From Acidovorax defluvii (GTDB taxonomy: Bacteria > Pseudomonadota > Gammaproteobacteria > Burkholderiales > Burkholderiaceae_C), in assembly GCA_003268905.1 (NCBI GenBank), contig QLTU01000003.1, forward strand, positions 124,001-188,000: 64,000 nucleotides of DNA, in the 5' to 3' direction. The translations under genes were made by a program, and so were the position numbers. Positions 54,486-62,674 of the stretch are shown here, one piece after another. The notes beneath the pieces were generated by a model, which was given only the letters and a program-made list of their open reading frames with translations, did not search any database and was not told the origin of the DNA. Positions within the stretch are counted from its first letter, which is position 1, and each line of letters starts with the position of its first letter.

Positions 54486-55058
54486 TCAGGCCTTGGGCAA
54501 CGTCACGCCCACCTGGCCCTGGTATTTGCCGCCACGGTCCTTGTAAGACACTTCGCAGACATCGTCCTTGTCGCTCTCGAAGAACAGCACCTGCGCGCAG
54601 CCCTCGCCCGCATAGATGCGCGCGGGCAGCGGCGTGGTGTTGGAGAACTCCAGCGTCACGTAGCCTTCCCACTCGGGCTCGAACGGGGTGACGTTGACGA
54701 TGATGCCGCAGCGTGCGTAGGTGCTCTTGCCCAGGCAGATGGTGAGCACATTGCGGGGAATGCGAAAGTACTCCATGGTGCGCGCCAGCGCAAAGCTGTT
54801 GGGCGGGATGATGCAGCTGTCGCCGTGAAAATCGACAAAGCTTTTCTCGTCAAAATTCTTCGGGTCCACCACCGTGCTGTGGATGTTGGTGAACACCTTG
54901 AATTCGGGTGCGCAGCGGATGTCGTAGCCGTAGCTGCTGGTGCCGTAGCTGATGATTTTCCGCCCTTCGACCTCACGCACCTGGCCGGGCTCGAAGGGCT
55001 CGATCATGCCGTGCTCGGCCGCCATGCGGCGGATCCATTTGTCGCTTTTGATACTCAT
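54486..55058 (-). CDS. dcd: dCTP deaminase
   Basis: The 190-residue trimeric enzyme converts dCTP to dUTP for dTTP synthesis. Motifs are [13 protein letters not shown] at the start, [40 protein letters not shown], and the catalytic Glu in [19 protein letters not shown]. Length fits the dCTP deaminase rather than dUTPase branch. Confidence 0.96.
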   Translation of the reverse strand: MSIKSDKWIRRMAAEHGMIEPFEPGQVREVEGRKIISYGTSSYGYDIRCAPEFKVFTNIHSTVVDPKNFDEKSFVDFHGDSCIIPPNSFALARTMEYFRIPRNVLTICLGKSTYARCGIIVNVTPFEPEWEGYVTLEFSNTTPLPARIYAGEGCAQVLFFESDKDDVCEVSYKDRGGKYQGQVGVTLPKA

Positions 55059-55083
55059 GGTGGAGTGCTCCTGGCCAATACTA

Positions 55084-55140
55084 CGTTTTTGATAGCTATC
55101 AGCGCTTGACCATCAAGCGCAAGAGCCGTATTTTGCTTGA
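55084..55140. repeat. dispersed palindromic repeat copy overlapping the guaD stop
   Basis: The sequence tttttgatagctatcagcgc followed by tcaagcgcaagagccgtatt lies between dcd and guaD and covers the last seven or so guaD codons and its stop. Confidence 0.75.
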
Positions 55141-56411
55141 GAAATGACTGTTTTTTCTACCAGCCGGTCGTCGCCCAGCACGATCATGGCAAACAGCAGC
55201 TCATCGATGCTGCCCGCCTGTGCCGTGCGGCGCGCCAGCAGCGGCGTGGCCTGGGGGTTGAGGACGATGAAGTCGGCCTCGCACCCGGGCTGCAGATTGC
55301 CCACCACGCCCGCCAGCCCCAACGCCCTGGCCGCACCCGCGGTGTGTTGCCACCACAGGTGCTGGGGCGAAAGGCTCAGGCCGCGCTTTGCCTGCCCCTC
55401 CCTGCCCACGTAATACGCTGCCAGCATGGTGTGAAACGGGCTGAAGCTGGTGCCGCCGCCCACATCGCTGGCCAGACCGTAGCCCATTCCCACGCGATCG
55501 GCCTCGGCATAGTCGAAAAAGCCGCTGCCCAGAAACAGGTTGCTGGTGGGGCTGACAGCCGCCACCGCTCCGGTGTCGCGCATCAGAGCGCGGTCGTGTT
55601 CGTCCAGATGGATGCAATGGGCATACACGGCGCGCTCGCGCAGCAGGCCAAAGTCGTCGTACACCGACAGGTAGCTGCGCGATGCCGGAAACAGTTCGTG
55701 CGCCCACCGAATTTCATCGAGGTTTTCGGCCACATGCGACTGGATCCACACACCGGGGTAGCGCGCCGCCAGCTCCCCGGCGCCACGCAGCTGCTCTGGC
55801 GTGCTGGTGGGCGCAAAACGCGGTGTGATGGCATAGCCCAGGCGGTCCACGCCGTGCCAGCGCTGGATGAGGGCCTCGGTGTCGATCAGGCTTTGCTCGG
55901 TGTCGTCGCGCACGCCATCGGGCGAGTGGCGGTCTTGCAGCACCTTGCCGGTGATCAGGCGCATCTGGTGGTGCTGCGCCTCCACAAACAGGGCCTGCGC
56001 CGACGCGGGGTGCGATGTGGCAAAGGCCAGCGCGGTGGTCACGCCATTGCGCAGCAGCTCCGCTATGAAAAACTGAGCTACTTGCGCACTATAGTCGGGC
56101 GCTACAAAGCGTTTTTCATGGGGAAAGGTGTAGTTCTCCAGCCACGGCAGCAGGCCATCGGCTGGCGAGCCGATCACATCGGTCTGCGGAAAGTGGATGT
56201 GCATGTCCACAAACCCGGGGGCAATGATGCGGCCCGGCAGGTGCTCGACAGGTCCGCTGCCAAAGCGGAGGGCCAGGTCAGACCAGGCCCCCGCTGCCAG
56301 CACCCGCTGGCGCCCTTGTGCATCGGGGCCCACGGCCAGCAGGCCATCGGGGTCGAACAGGGCCATGCCGTCGTCGGCAAAGCGCAAAAGGGCGGAGCGA
56401 AATACAGGCAT
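55113..56411 (-). CDS. guaD: guanine deaminase
   Basis: The 432-residue amidohydrolase converts guanine to xanthine. Zinc motifs are PGFVDMHIHFPQTDVIGS (about 62-79), QSHVAENLDEI, YAHCIHLDEHD and ASDVGGGTSFSP. The ATG at 56411 is chosen over an earlier ATG because MPVFRSALL is the usual start. The last residues (AKYGSCA) are encoded by the adjoining repeat. A second repeat-like stretch lies within the gene at residues about 99-117, without changing the expected length. It heads the purine block. Confidence 0.93.
   Translation of the reverse strand: MPVFRSALLRFADDGMALFDPDGLLAVGPDAQGRQRVLAAGAWSDLALRFGSGPVEHLPGRIIAPGFVDMHIHFPQTDVIGSPADGLLPWLENYTFPHEKRFVAPDYSAQVAQFFIAELLRNGVTTALAFATSHPASAQALFVEAQHHQMRLITGKVLQDRHSPDGVRDDTEQSLIDTEALIQRWHGVDRLGYAITPRFAPTSTPEQLRGAGELAARYPGVWIQSHVAENLDEIRWAHELFPASRSYLSVYDDFGLLRERAVYAHCIHLDEHDRALMRDTGAVAAVSPTSNLFLGSGFFDYAEADRVGMGYGLASDVGGGTSFSPFHTMLAAYYVGREGQAKRGLSLSPQHLWWQHTAGAARALGLAGVVGNLQPGCEADFIVLNPQATPLLARRTAQAGSIDELLFAMIVLGDDRLVEKTVISQAKYGSCA
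56061..56117. repeat. possible repeat-like segment within guaD
   Basis: Read on the minus strand, tttgtagcgccc ... gcgcaagtagctcagttttt resembles the acnA copy (cctgtagcgccc ... gcgctagcagctcctttt). The encoded protein (VAPDYSAQVAQFFIAEL) has no extra length relative to the family, so chance or gene conversion is possible. Confidence 0.35.
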
Positions 56412-56465
56412 GGCCGCTAGCTTAGCGGTAGCCAGCGCTGCCGCGCCCGGCCCCGCCAATGCGTA

Positions 56466-57575
56466 TCAGCGGGGCAGCTTGCCCTGCACCCCTTCGGCGA
56501 GCCAGTTCATCTGCAAAATCTGCAGGTCCGAAAGGGTTTGCCCGGCTGGGATGACCTCCTGCCCTGCGTTGTCGCGCACAGCGGCCTTGCCCGCACGAAA
56601 CGGGTGCAGCCTGCCGGCGCCCACCGCCTTTTGTGCGGCCAGCACCTCTTTTTGCACGGCAGAAGGTACACGGCTGCCAAAGTCGCCCACGCGGATCATG
56701 CCCTCGCGCACGCCGCCCCACACACTGCCGCTTTTCCAGCTGCCGTTTTGCACGGCGCGCACGCGCTCGGTGTAGTAGCTGCCCCATTGGTGGGTGACAG
56801 CAACGATCTGCGCATCGGGCCCGGTGCGGCGCATGTCCGAGTGGTAGGCCACGGCCAGCTTGCCACGCTCTTGCGCCGCCGCCATCACTGCGGTGGAGCC
56901 GGTATGGAACGCGATCACGTCCACGTCCTGGTTGAACAGCGCCATGGCGGCGTCGCGCTCTTTGGGCGGATCGAACCAGACGTTGAGCCACACCACCTTG
57001 ACCGTGGCCTGCGGATTCACCGAGCGCATGCCCAGCGCGAAGGCGTTGATGCCCTGCAGCACCTCGGGGATGGGAAAGCCGGCCACATAGCCCGCCACGC
57101 CGGTCTGGCTCATGCGGCCCGCCGCGATGCCCGCGAGGTAACGGCCCTCGTAGTAACGCGCATTGGCAGAGGCCACATTGGGGGCGGTCTTGTAACCCGT
57201 GATGGACTCAAACTTGACGTTCGGGTAGTCCTGCGCCACCTTGAGCGTGGGCTCCATGTAGCCAAAGCTGGGCGTAAAGATGATCTGGTGGCCCGTGGCC
57301 GCCAGGTCGCGAATCACGCGCTCGGCATCGGCCCCCTCGGGCACGTTCTCGACGAAGGTGGTCTGGACCTGGCTGCCCAGGGCCGCCTCGACGGCCTTGC
57401 GGCCCTCGTCGTGCTGGCGCGTCCAGCCCGCTTCGGTGATGGGCGAGACATACACAAAGCCGGCCTTCACCACAGCGGCGGTCGCCGCCGTGGCCGGGGC
57501 CTGGGTCTGGGTCTGGGAAAAAACGGGGGCGAAAAAACAGGCGGCCGCGAGCGCGGCAGCGAGGTTTTTGTACAT
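56466..57575 (-). CDS. BMP family ABC transporter substrate-binding protein (first copy)
   Basis: The 369-residue periplasmic receptor has a signal peptide (MYKNLAAALAAACFFAPVFS). The BMP/PnrA-type domain follows: GFVYVSPITEAGWTRQHDEGRKAVE, IIFTPSFGYMEPTLKVAQ and KFESITGYKTAPNV. Relatives bind purine nucleosides or bases. It lies between guaD and the HIT gene. The ATP-binding and permease genes are downstream of the second copy. A strong hairpin pair precedes it. Confidence 0.9.
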   Translation of the reverse strand: MYKNLAAALAAACFFAPVFSQTQTQAPATAATAAVVKAGFVYVSPITEAGWTRQHDEGRKAVEAALGSQVQTTFVENVPEGADAERVIRDLAATGHQIIFTPSFGYMEPTLKVAQDYPNVKFESITGYKTAPNVASANARYYEGRYLAGIAAGRMSQTGVAGYVAGFPIPEVLQGINAFALGMRSVNPQATVKVVWLNVWFDPPKERDAAMALFNQDVDVIAFHTGSTAVMAAAQERGKLAVAYHSDMRRTGPDAQIVAVTHQWGSYYTERVRAVQNGSWKSGSVWGGVREGMIRVGDFGSRVPSAVQKEVLAAQKAVGAGRLHPFRAGKAAVRDNAGQEVIPAGQTLSDLQILQMNWLAEGVQGKLPR

Positions 57576-57612
57576 GGTGTTCCTCTACATGGTCCCGGGG
57601 ACTGAAAAAGCA

Positions 57613-57659
57613 AAAGACCGCCGGGACAGCGGTCTTTGTGCTGCGGATTTTACCGCAGC
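57613..57659 (-). promoter_or_regulatory. tandem hairpins in the leader of the first BMP gene
   Basis: On the minus strand a 7-bp hairpin (gctgcgg / ccgcagc) comes first. A 9-bp hairpin (aaagaccgc / gcggtcttt) follows, then T-rich sequence (tcttttgcttttt). The second looks like an intrinsic terminator about 38 bases before the start codon. This could be an attenuator or the end of a short upstream transcript. Confidence 0.55.
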
Positions 57660-57724
57660 CAACCCGGCAGAGCCCGTGCGGGCTACCATGCCGCCGTCAT
57701 CCCCCCACACGAAGGAGCCGCCGC

Positions 57725-58171
57725 ATGCCCATGTTCGTCGATACCACGCCACCCGGCCAATGCCTGTTTTGCCGCCTGGTGGCCGGCGAGATTCCGTCCG
57801 CCCGGGTGTACGAGGATGCGCTGACCATCGCCTTCATGGACATTGGCCAGGTCAACCCCGGCCATGTGCTGGTGGCCACCAAACGCCATGCGGCCACTTT
57901 GCTGGACATCACCCCCGAAGAGGCAGCCGCCGTCATGCAGACGGCCCAGCAGGTTGCCCGTGCCGTGCAGGCGGCCTTCAACCCGCCGGGGCTGACCCTG
58001 CTGCAGGCCAATGGCCGCGAGGGCGACCAGACCGTGTTTCACTTTCACATGCATGTGGTGCCGCGCCATGCGCAGGATGGCATTGCGCTGTCGTGGCCGC
58101 GCAAAGACCCATCGGCCGAGGTGCTGCACGACCATGCGGCCAGGCTGCGCGCGGCCCTTGCCACTGGCTGA
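57725..58171 (+). CDS. HIT family hydrolase
   Basis: The 148-residue nucleotide-binding protein starts MPMFVDTTPPGQCLFCRLVAGEIPS, with CxxC typical of HIT proteins. It ends with the histidine triad FHFHMHVVPRH. Bacterial HIT proteins cleave AMP-linked substrates or dinucleoside polyphosphates. Its place between purine genes fits a role in nucleotide metabolism, but the substrate is unknown. Confidence 0.93.
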   Translation: MPMFVDTTPPGQCLFCRLVAGEIPSARVYEDALTIAFMDIGQVNPGHVLVATKRHAATLLDITPEEAAAVMQTAQQVARAVQAAFNPPGLTLLQANGREGDQTVFHFHMHVVPRHAQDGIALSWPRKDPSAEVLHDHAARLRAALATG

Positions 58172-58239
58172 GGGCGCACCCGCACCGCACCCGCGCCGGG
58201 GATTCGCGGCGACGGCGGGGCGACTGGTCCGTCGCGTGG

Positions 58240-59289
58240 TCAGTCGTGCTCGACGAAGCGCTCGAAGGTTTCCTTCAGGCGGTGCTCCCACACACGCTTG
58301 TCGGCATTGCTCGCAAAGCTGGCCTCGAAACTGTTGAACGCCAGCTGATAGGCGTGCCGGGCAGTCATGTTGGTTGCGGCGAACACCTGGGTGAAGTTCT
58401 CGTTGATATAGCCGCCAAAGTAGGCCGGGTCGTCGGAGTTGACGGTGGCGCACAGGCCGGCGTCCAGCAATTGGCGCAGGTTGTGGTTCTTCAGGTCGGG
58501 AAACACGCACAGCTTCTGGTTCGACAGCGGGCACACCGTGAGCGGGATGCGGTCCTGCGCCAGGCGCTGCATCAGGGCGGCATCGTGCACGGCCTGCACG
58601 CCGTGGTCGATGCGCTCGACCTTGAGTACGTCCAGCGCGCTCCAGATATAGGCCGGCGGCCCCTCTTCGCCTGCGTGGGCCACCAGGTGCAGACCCAGTT
58701 CACGGCATCGGGCAAAGACGCGTGCAAATTTCTCCGGCGGATGCCCCAGCTCGCTGCTATCGAGGCCCACACCCACGATCTTGCCGAGCAGGGGCTGCGC
58801 CTGCTCCAGCGTTTCAAAGGCCGAGGCCTCGCTGAGGTGGCGCAAGAAGCACAGGATCAGTGTGGAACTGATGCCCAGCTCGGAGCGCGCGTCCTCACAG
58901 GCGCGGTGCAGGCCGCTGATCACCGTCTCGATCGCCACGCCGCGTGCGGTGTGGGTCTGAGGGTCAAAGAAAATCTCTGCATGCGCTACGTTATCCATAG
59001 CAGCTCGCGCAAGGTAGGCGCGGGCCATATCGTAAAAATCCTGCTCATGCAGCAAAACGCTGGCCCCGGCGTAGTAGATGTCCAGAAAGCTCTGCAGGTT
59101 GGTAAAGGCATAGGCCTGCCGCAGGGACTCTACGCTGGCATAGGGCAGCGGAAGATCGTTGCGCTGCGCCAGGGCAACGATCAGCTCGGGTTCGAGCGAG
59201 CCTTCAATGTGGATATGCAGTTCGGCCTTGGGCATGGCGCGCAGCAACTCTTGCAGTCGCCGTGCGGAAACAGGGGGCACTTTAAACAT
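58240..59289 (-). CDS. adenine deaminase (adenosine deaminase family)
   Basis: The 349-residue metal enzyme has [21 protein letters not shown] near the N terminus, [44 protein letters not shown] and [12 protein letters not shown]. The GLDSSE and TLEPEL-like motifs match the bacterial adenine deaminase branch (PA0148 type) rather than classical adenosine deaminase; this is inference from motifs. It would convert adenine to hypoxanthine. The start at 59289 has a GGGAG site upstream. Confidence 0.9.
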   Translation of the reverse strand: MFKVPPVSARRLQELLRAMPKAELHIHIEGSLEPELIVALAQRNDLPLPYASVESLRQAYAFTNLQSFLDIYYAGASVLLHEQDFYDMARAYLARAAMDNVAHAEIFFDPQTHTARGVAIETVISGLHRACEDARSELGISSTLILCFLRHLSEASAFETLEQAQPLLGKIVGVGLDSSELGHPPEKFARVFARCRELGLHLVAHAGEEGPPAYIWSALDVLKVERIDHGVQAVHDAALMQRLAQDRIPLTVCPLSNQKLCVFPDLKNHNLRQLLDAGLCATVNSDDPAYFGGYINENFTQVFAATNMTARHAYQLAFNSFEASFASNADKRVWEHRLKETFERFVEHD

Positions 59290-59402
59290 CAGCAGACTCC
59301 CAAAGTGATGCCGCGGGACAAGGGATGCGGCGCAAGGCACATGATGCCGTGCCCGGCGCAGTATGCAAACGGCGCGCCCGCACCGGCAAGCCACTGCCAG
59401 CC

Positions 59403-59427
59403 AAAAAAAGGCCGCCCGAAGGCGGCC
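59403..59427 (-). terminator. intrinsic terminator after the second BMP gene
   Basis: The stem ggccgcc / ggcggcc (loop cgaa) is followed on the minus strand by seven T residues. It lies 29 bp past the stop of the second BMP receptor gene. Confidence 0.9.
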
Positions 59428-59455
59428 AGGGTGAGACGGTCAGCCAGCGCAGCGC

Positions 59456-60622
59456 TTACTTTTTGTCGCCACCGGGGATCTTGCCTTCCACGCCCTTGAC
59501 GTAGAAGTTGATGCCCCCCAGGAACTTGTCGTCGGCCACCACGTCTTTTTCCAGCACGGGCTTGCCGTCCTGGCCCACGATGGGGCCCTTCCAGATGGCG
59601 AAGCTGCCGTCTTTCAGGCCTGCCTTGATGGACTCGACCTTGGCCTTGGTTTCCGCTGGCACGTCGTCAGCCATGGAGACGATGTCGATGGCGCCTTCCT
59701 TCACGCCCCACCAGTTCTGGCCCGTGGCCCAGGTGCCTTCCAGTGCATCCTTGGTCGCCTTCACGTAGTAAGGGCCCCAGTTGATCACGGCCGATGCCAG
59801 GTGGGCCTTGGGGCCGTAGGCGGTCATGTCGCTGTCCCAGCCGAAGGCACGCTTGCCCTTCTCTTGAGCGGTCTTGAGCACGGCAGGCGAGTCGGTGTTC
59901 TGGAACAGCACGTCGGCGCCGCCGTTGATCAGGCTGGTGGCCGCTTCGGTTTCCTTGGGTGGGCTGAACCATTCGTTCACCCAGACCACCTTGGTCTTGA
60001 TCTTGGGATTGACCGACTGAGCACCCAACGTGAAGCTGTTGATGTTGCGGATCACTTCAGGAATAGGCACCGAGCCCACCACGCCCAGCGTGTTGGACTT
60101 GGTCATGGCCCCCGCGATCACGCCGGCCATGTAGGCGCCTTCGTAGGTGCGGCTGTCGTAGGTGCGCATGTTCTCGGCCGTCTTGTAGCCGGTGGCGTGC
60201 TCAAACTTGATGCCGGGGTTGTCGGCCGCCACCTTGAGCATGGATTCCATGTAGCCGAAGGTGGTGCCAAAAATCAGCTTGTTGCCCTGGCCCGCCATGT
60301 CGCGCAGCACGCGCTCGGCATCGGCCGATTCGGGCACGCTTTCGACAAAGCTCGTCTCGATCTTGTCGCCGAATTCCTTTTCGAGGGCCTTGCGACCGTT
60401 GTCGTGCGCATAAGACCAGCCACCATCACCCACGGGGCCCACGTAGGCAAATGCAATCTTCAGAGGCTCGGGCTTGGGTGCGGGGGCTTCGGCGGCAGGC
60501 GCCGGTGCGGGCGCAGGGGCGGGAGCCGGCTCTTCCTTCTTGCCACAGCCCACGAGCGCGGCAGCAGCCACGGCAGACAGCGCGGCGACCTTGAGCAGGG
60601 AGCGTTTCTGGAGATCAGTCAT
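59456..60622 (-). CDS. BMP family ABC transporter substrate-binding protein (second copy)
   Basis: The 388-residue receptor has a lipoprotein signal (LVGCGKK), an Ala/Pro linker (about 30-50) and a BMP domain with IAFAYVGPVGDGGWSYAHDNGRKALE, IFGTTFGYMESMLKVA and the GYKTAENMRTYDSRTYEGAYMAG region. It is similar to the first copy and is followed by a strong terminator. It lies directly downstream of the permease genes, so it is likely the cognate receptor of this nucleoside ABC transporter. Confidence 0.92.
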   Translation of the reverse strand: MTDLQKRSLLKVAALSAVAAAALVGCGKKEEPAPAPAPAPAPAAEAPAPKPEPLKIAFAYVGPVGDGGWSYAHDNGRKALEKEFGDKIETSFVESVPESADAERVLRDMAGQGNKLIFGTTFGYMESMLKVAADNPGIKFEHATGYKTAENMRTYDSRTYEGAYMAGVIAGAMTKSNTLGVVGSVPIPEVIRNINSFTLGAQSVNPKIKTKVVWVNEWFSPPKETEAATSLINGGADVLFQNTDSPAVLKTAQEKGKRAFGWDSDMTAYGPKAHLASAVINWGPYYVKATKDALEGTWATGQNWWGVKEGAIDIVSMADDVPAETKAKVESIKAGLKDGSFAIWKGPIVGQDGKPVLEKDVVADDKFLGGINFYVKGVEGKIPGGDKK

Positions 60623-60671
60623 GTAGGTTCCTTATGAATGAGAAAGGGGTTGCAACAATGTAAGCAAAATT

Positions 60672-61592
60672 TCAGGAGCCAGGATAGAACGGTTTACCCA
60701 GCGATGCCGGCATGTTCACCCGAATCCACGCCGGATTGCGTGAAATCAGCGCCAGCACCACGATGGTGGCCACGTAAGGCAGCATGCTCAGCAACTGGCT
60801 GGCCACCTGCACGCCGGTGGCCTGCAAATGGAACTGGAGCATGGTCACGCCACCAAACAGGTAAGCACCTAGCAATACGCGTGCCGGGCGCCAGGTGGCA
60901 AAGGTGGTCAGCGCCAGCGCGATCCAGCCGCGCCCGGCCACCATGCCCTCCACCCACAGCGGCGTATACACGGTGGAGATGTAGGCGCCCGCCAGGCCGC
61001 ACAGGGCGCCACCCGCCATCACGGCCGCCAGCCGGATGCGGCGCACGGGGTAGCCCAGCGCATGGGCCGACTCGGGCGACTCGCCCACCGAGCGCAGCAC
61101 CAGGCCCGCACGCGAACGGTACAGGAACCAGATCAGCCCCGCCACCAGCAGCATGGTGAGGTAGACCAAGGGGTGCTGCTGGAACAGCGCGGGCCCGAGC
61201 AGCGGCACATCGCCCAGCACAGGGATCGCGTATTTGGGCAGCTCGGGCAGCTTGGCCTGCACATAGCTGATGCCCGCAAACGCCGAAAAACCCACACCAA
61301 ACAGGCTGAGCGCCAGCCCCGTGGCGTACTGGTTGGTGTTGAGCCAGATCACCAGCACGCCAAAGATGGCGGCCAGCAACGCCCCGGCGGCCATGCCCGC
61401 GGCAAAACCCAGCCAGGTGCTGCCGGTGTGCACCACGGTGGCAAAGCCCGCAATGGCGGCGCACAGCATCATGCCTTCGGCGCCCAGGTTGACGATGCCG
61501 GCCTTCTCGTTGATGAGCAGTCCCAGCGCCGCCAGTGCCAGCACGGTGCCCGCGCTCAGCGTGGCGCCGATCAGCAATGCATACGACTCCAT
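60672..61592 (-). CDS. ABC transporter permease, nucleoside type (second)
   Basis: The 306-residue membrane protein starts MESYALLIGATLSAGTVLALAALGLLINEKAGIVNLGAEGMM, the typical start of the BMP-system second permease. About eight helices follow, with the GESPESAHALGYPVRRIR coupling loop. Its start codon shares one base with the stop of the first permease. It precedes the second BMP gene. Confidence 0.92.
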   Translation of the reverse strand: MESYALLIGATLSAGTVLALAALGLLINEKAGIVNLGAEGMMLCAAIAGFATVVHTGSTWLGFAAGMAAGALLAAIFGVLVIWLNTNQYATGLALSLFGVGFSAFAGISYVQAKLPELPKYAIPVLGDVPLLGPALFQQHPLVYLTMLLVAGLIWFLYRSRAGLVLRSVGESPESAHALGYPVRRIRLAAVMAGGALCGLAGAYISTVYTPLWVEGMVAGRGWIALALTTFATWRPARVLLGAYLFGGVTMLQFHLQATGVQVASQLLSMLPYVATIVVLALISRNPAWIRVNMPASLGKPFYPGS

Positions 61593-62674
61593 CAGTGGTC
61601 TCCCTGGTGCGTGCGGCGGGTGCCCACCCAGCGGATGCGATAGGCAATCAGCGTGTCGCAGGCCAGCAGCGTGAACAGCAGCAGGCCCTGAAACACGCCG
61701 GTCAGCGACTTGGGCAAGCCCATGCGCGACTGCGCCAGCTCGCCGCCGATATAGAACATGCTCATGAGAATGGCCGAAAACACCATGCCCACCGGGTGCA
61801 GGCGCCCCACAAAGGCCACGATGATGGCCGCGAAGCCGTAGCCCGCCGGCACATAGGGCGTGAGCTGGCCCAGGGGGCCAGCCACCTCCAGCGCGCCCGC
61901 CAGGCCCGCCGCACCGCCCGAGACCAGCAGCGCCGTCCACAGCGCCCGACGCGACGAAAAGCCTGCGTAACGCGCTGCTGCGGGCGCCAGCCCGCCCACC
62001 TGCTGGGCAAAGCCGGCACGCGTGCGAAACAAGAACACCCACAGCGCACCAGCGGCCGCCAGCGCCAGCAGCAGGCCAATGCTCACCCGCGAGCCCTGCA
62101 TGAGGCGCGGAATCTGCGTGACCTTCTCAAAAGTCTTGGTTTGCGGAAAGTTGTAGCCCATGGGGTCTTTCCAGGGGCCGTAAACCAGGTAGCCCAGCAC
62201 CAGCGTGGCCACGTACACCAGCATCAGGCTGACCAGGATTTCATTGGCATTGAACTTGTCGCGCAGCAGGGCCGTGAGGCCCGCCCAGGCCATGCCGCCC
62301 AGCACGCCCGCCAGCAGAATGGCGGGCACGATCCAGGGGCCCGTGGTCTTGTCGGCCAGCAGCGCCACACCACCGGCCACCACGGCACCAATGACAAACT
62401 GCCCCTCGGCCCCGATGTTCCAGACGTTGGAGCGAAAGCACACCGCCAGCCCCAGCGCAATCAGCAGCAGCGGCGTGGCCTTGACCATGAGCTCACCCAC
62501 AGCGTAGGCCGAGCGCACCGGCTCCCAGAAGAACACCTGCAGCCCGCGCACCGGGTCTTTGCCCAGCGCGGCAAACAAGGCCACACCAATCAGCACCGTG
62601 ACGGCCAGGGCCAGCAGCGGAGAGCCATAGCTCCACCAGCGCGAAGCCTGCGGTCGGGGTTCAAGTCGGAACAT
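61592..62674 (-). CDS. ABC transporter permease, nucleoside type (first)
   Basis: The 360-residue membrane protein has about nine helices, starting SPLLALAVTVLIGVALFAALG, with FRSNVWNIGAEGQFVIGAVVAGG and NEILVSLMLVYVA motifs of the BMP-system first permease. It overlaps the ATPase gene by 14 bp. Confidence 0.92.
   Translation of the reverse strand: MFRLEPRPQASRWWSYGSPLLALAVTVLIGVALFAALGKDPVRGLQVFFWEPVRSAYAVGELMVKATPLLLIALGLAVCFRSNVWNIGAEGQFVIGAVVAGGVALLADKTTGPWIVPAILLAGVLGGMAWAGLTALLRDKFNANEILVSLMLVYVATLVLGYLVYGPWKDPMGYNFPQTKTFEKVTQIPRLMQGSRVSIGLLLALAAAGALWVFLFRTRAGFAQQVGGLAPAAARYAGFSSRRALWTALLVSGGAAGLAGALEVAGPLGQLTPYVPAGYGFAAIIVAFVGRLHPVGMVFSAILMSMFYIGGELAQSRMGLPKSLTGVFQGLLLFTLLACDTLIAYRIRWVGTRRTHQGDH

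Noticed and set aside
58970-59015. Bases in the adenine deaminase gene resembling the repeat centre (gcgctacgttatccatagcag)
   Set aside because: Only a short central match. The protein here ([17 protein letters not shown]) aligns with the family without oddity, so chance is likely.
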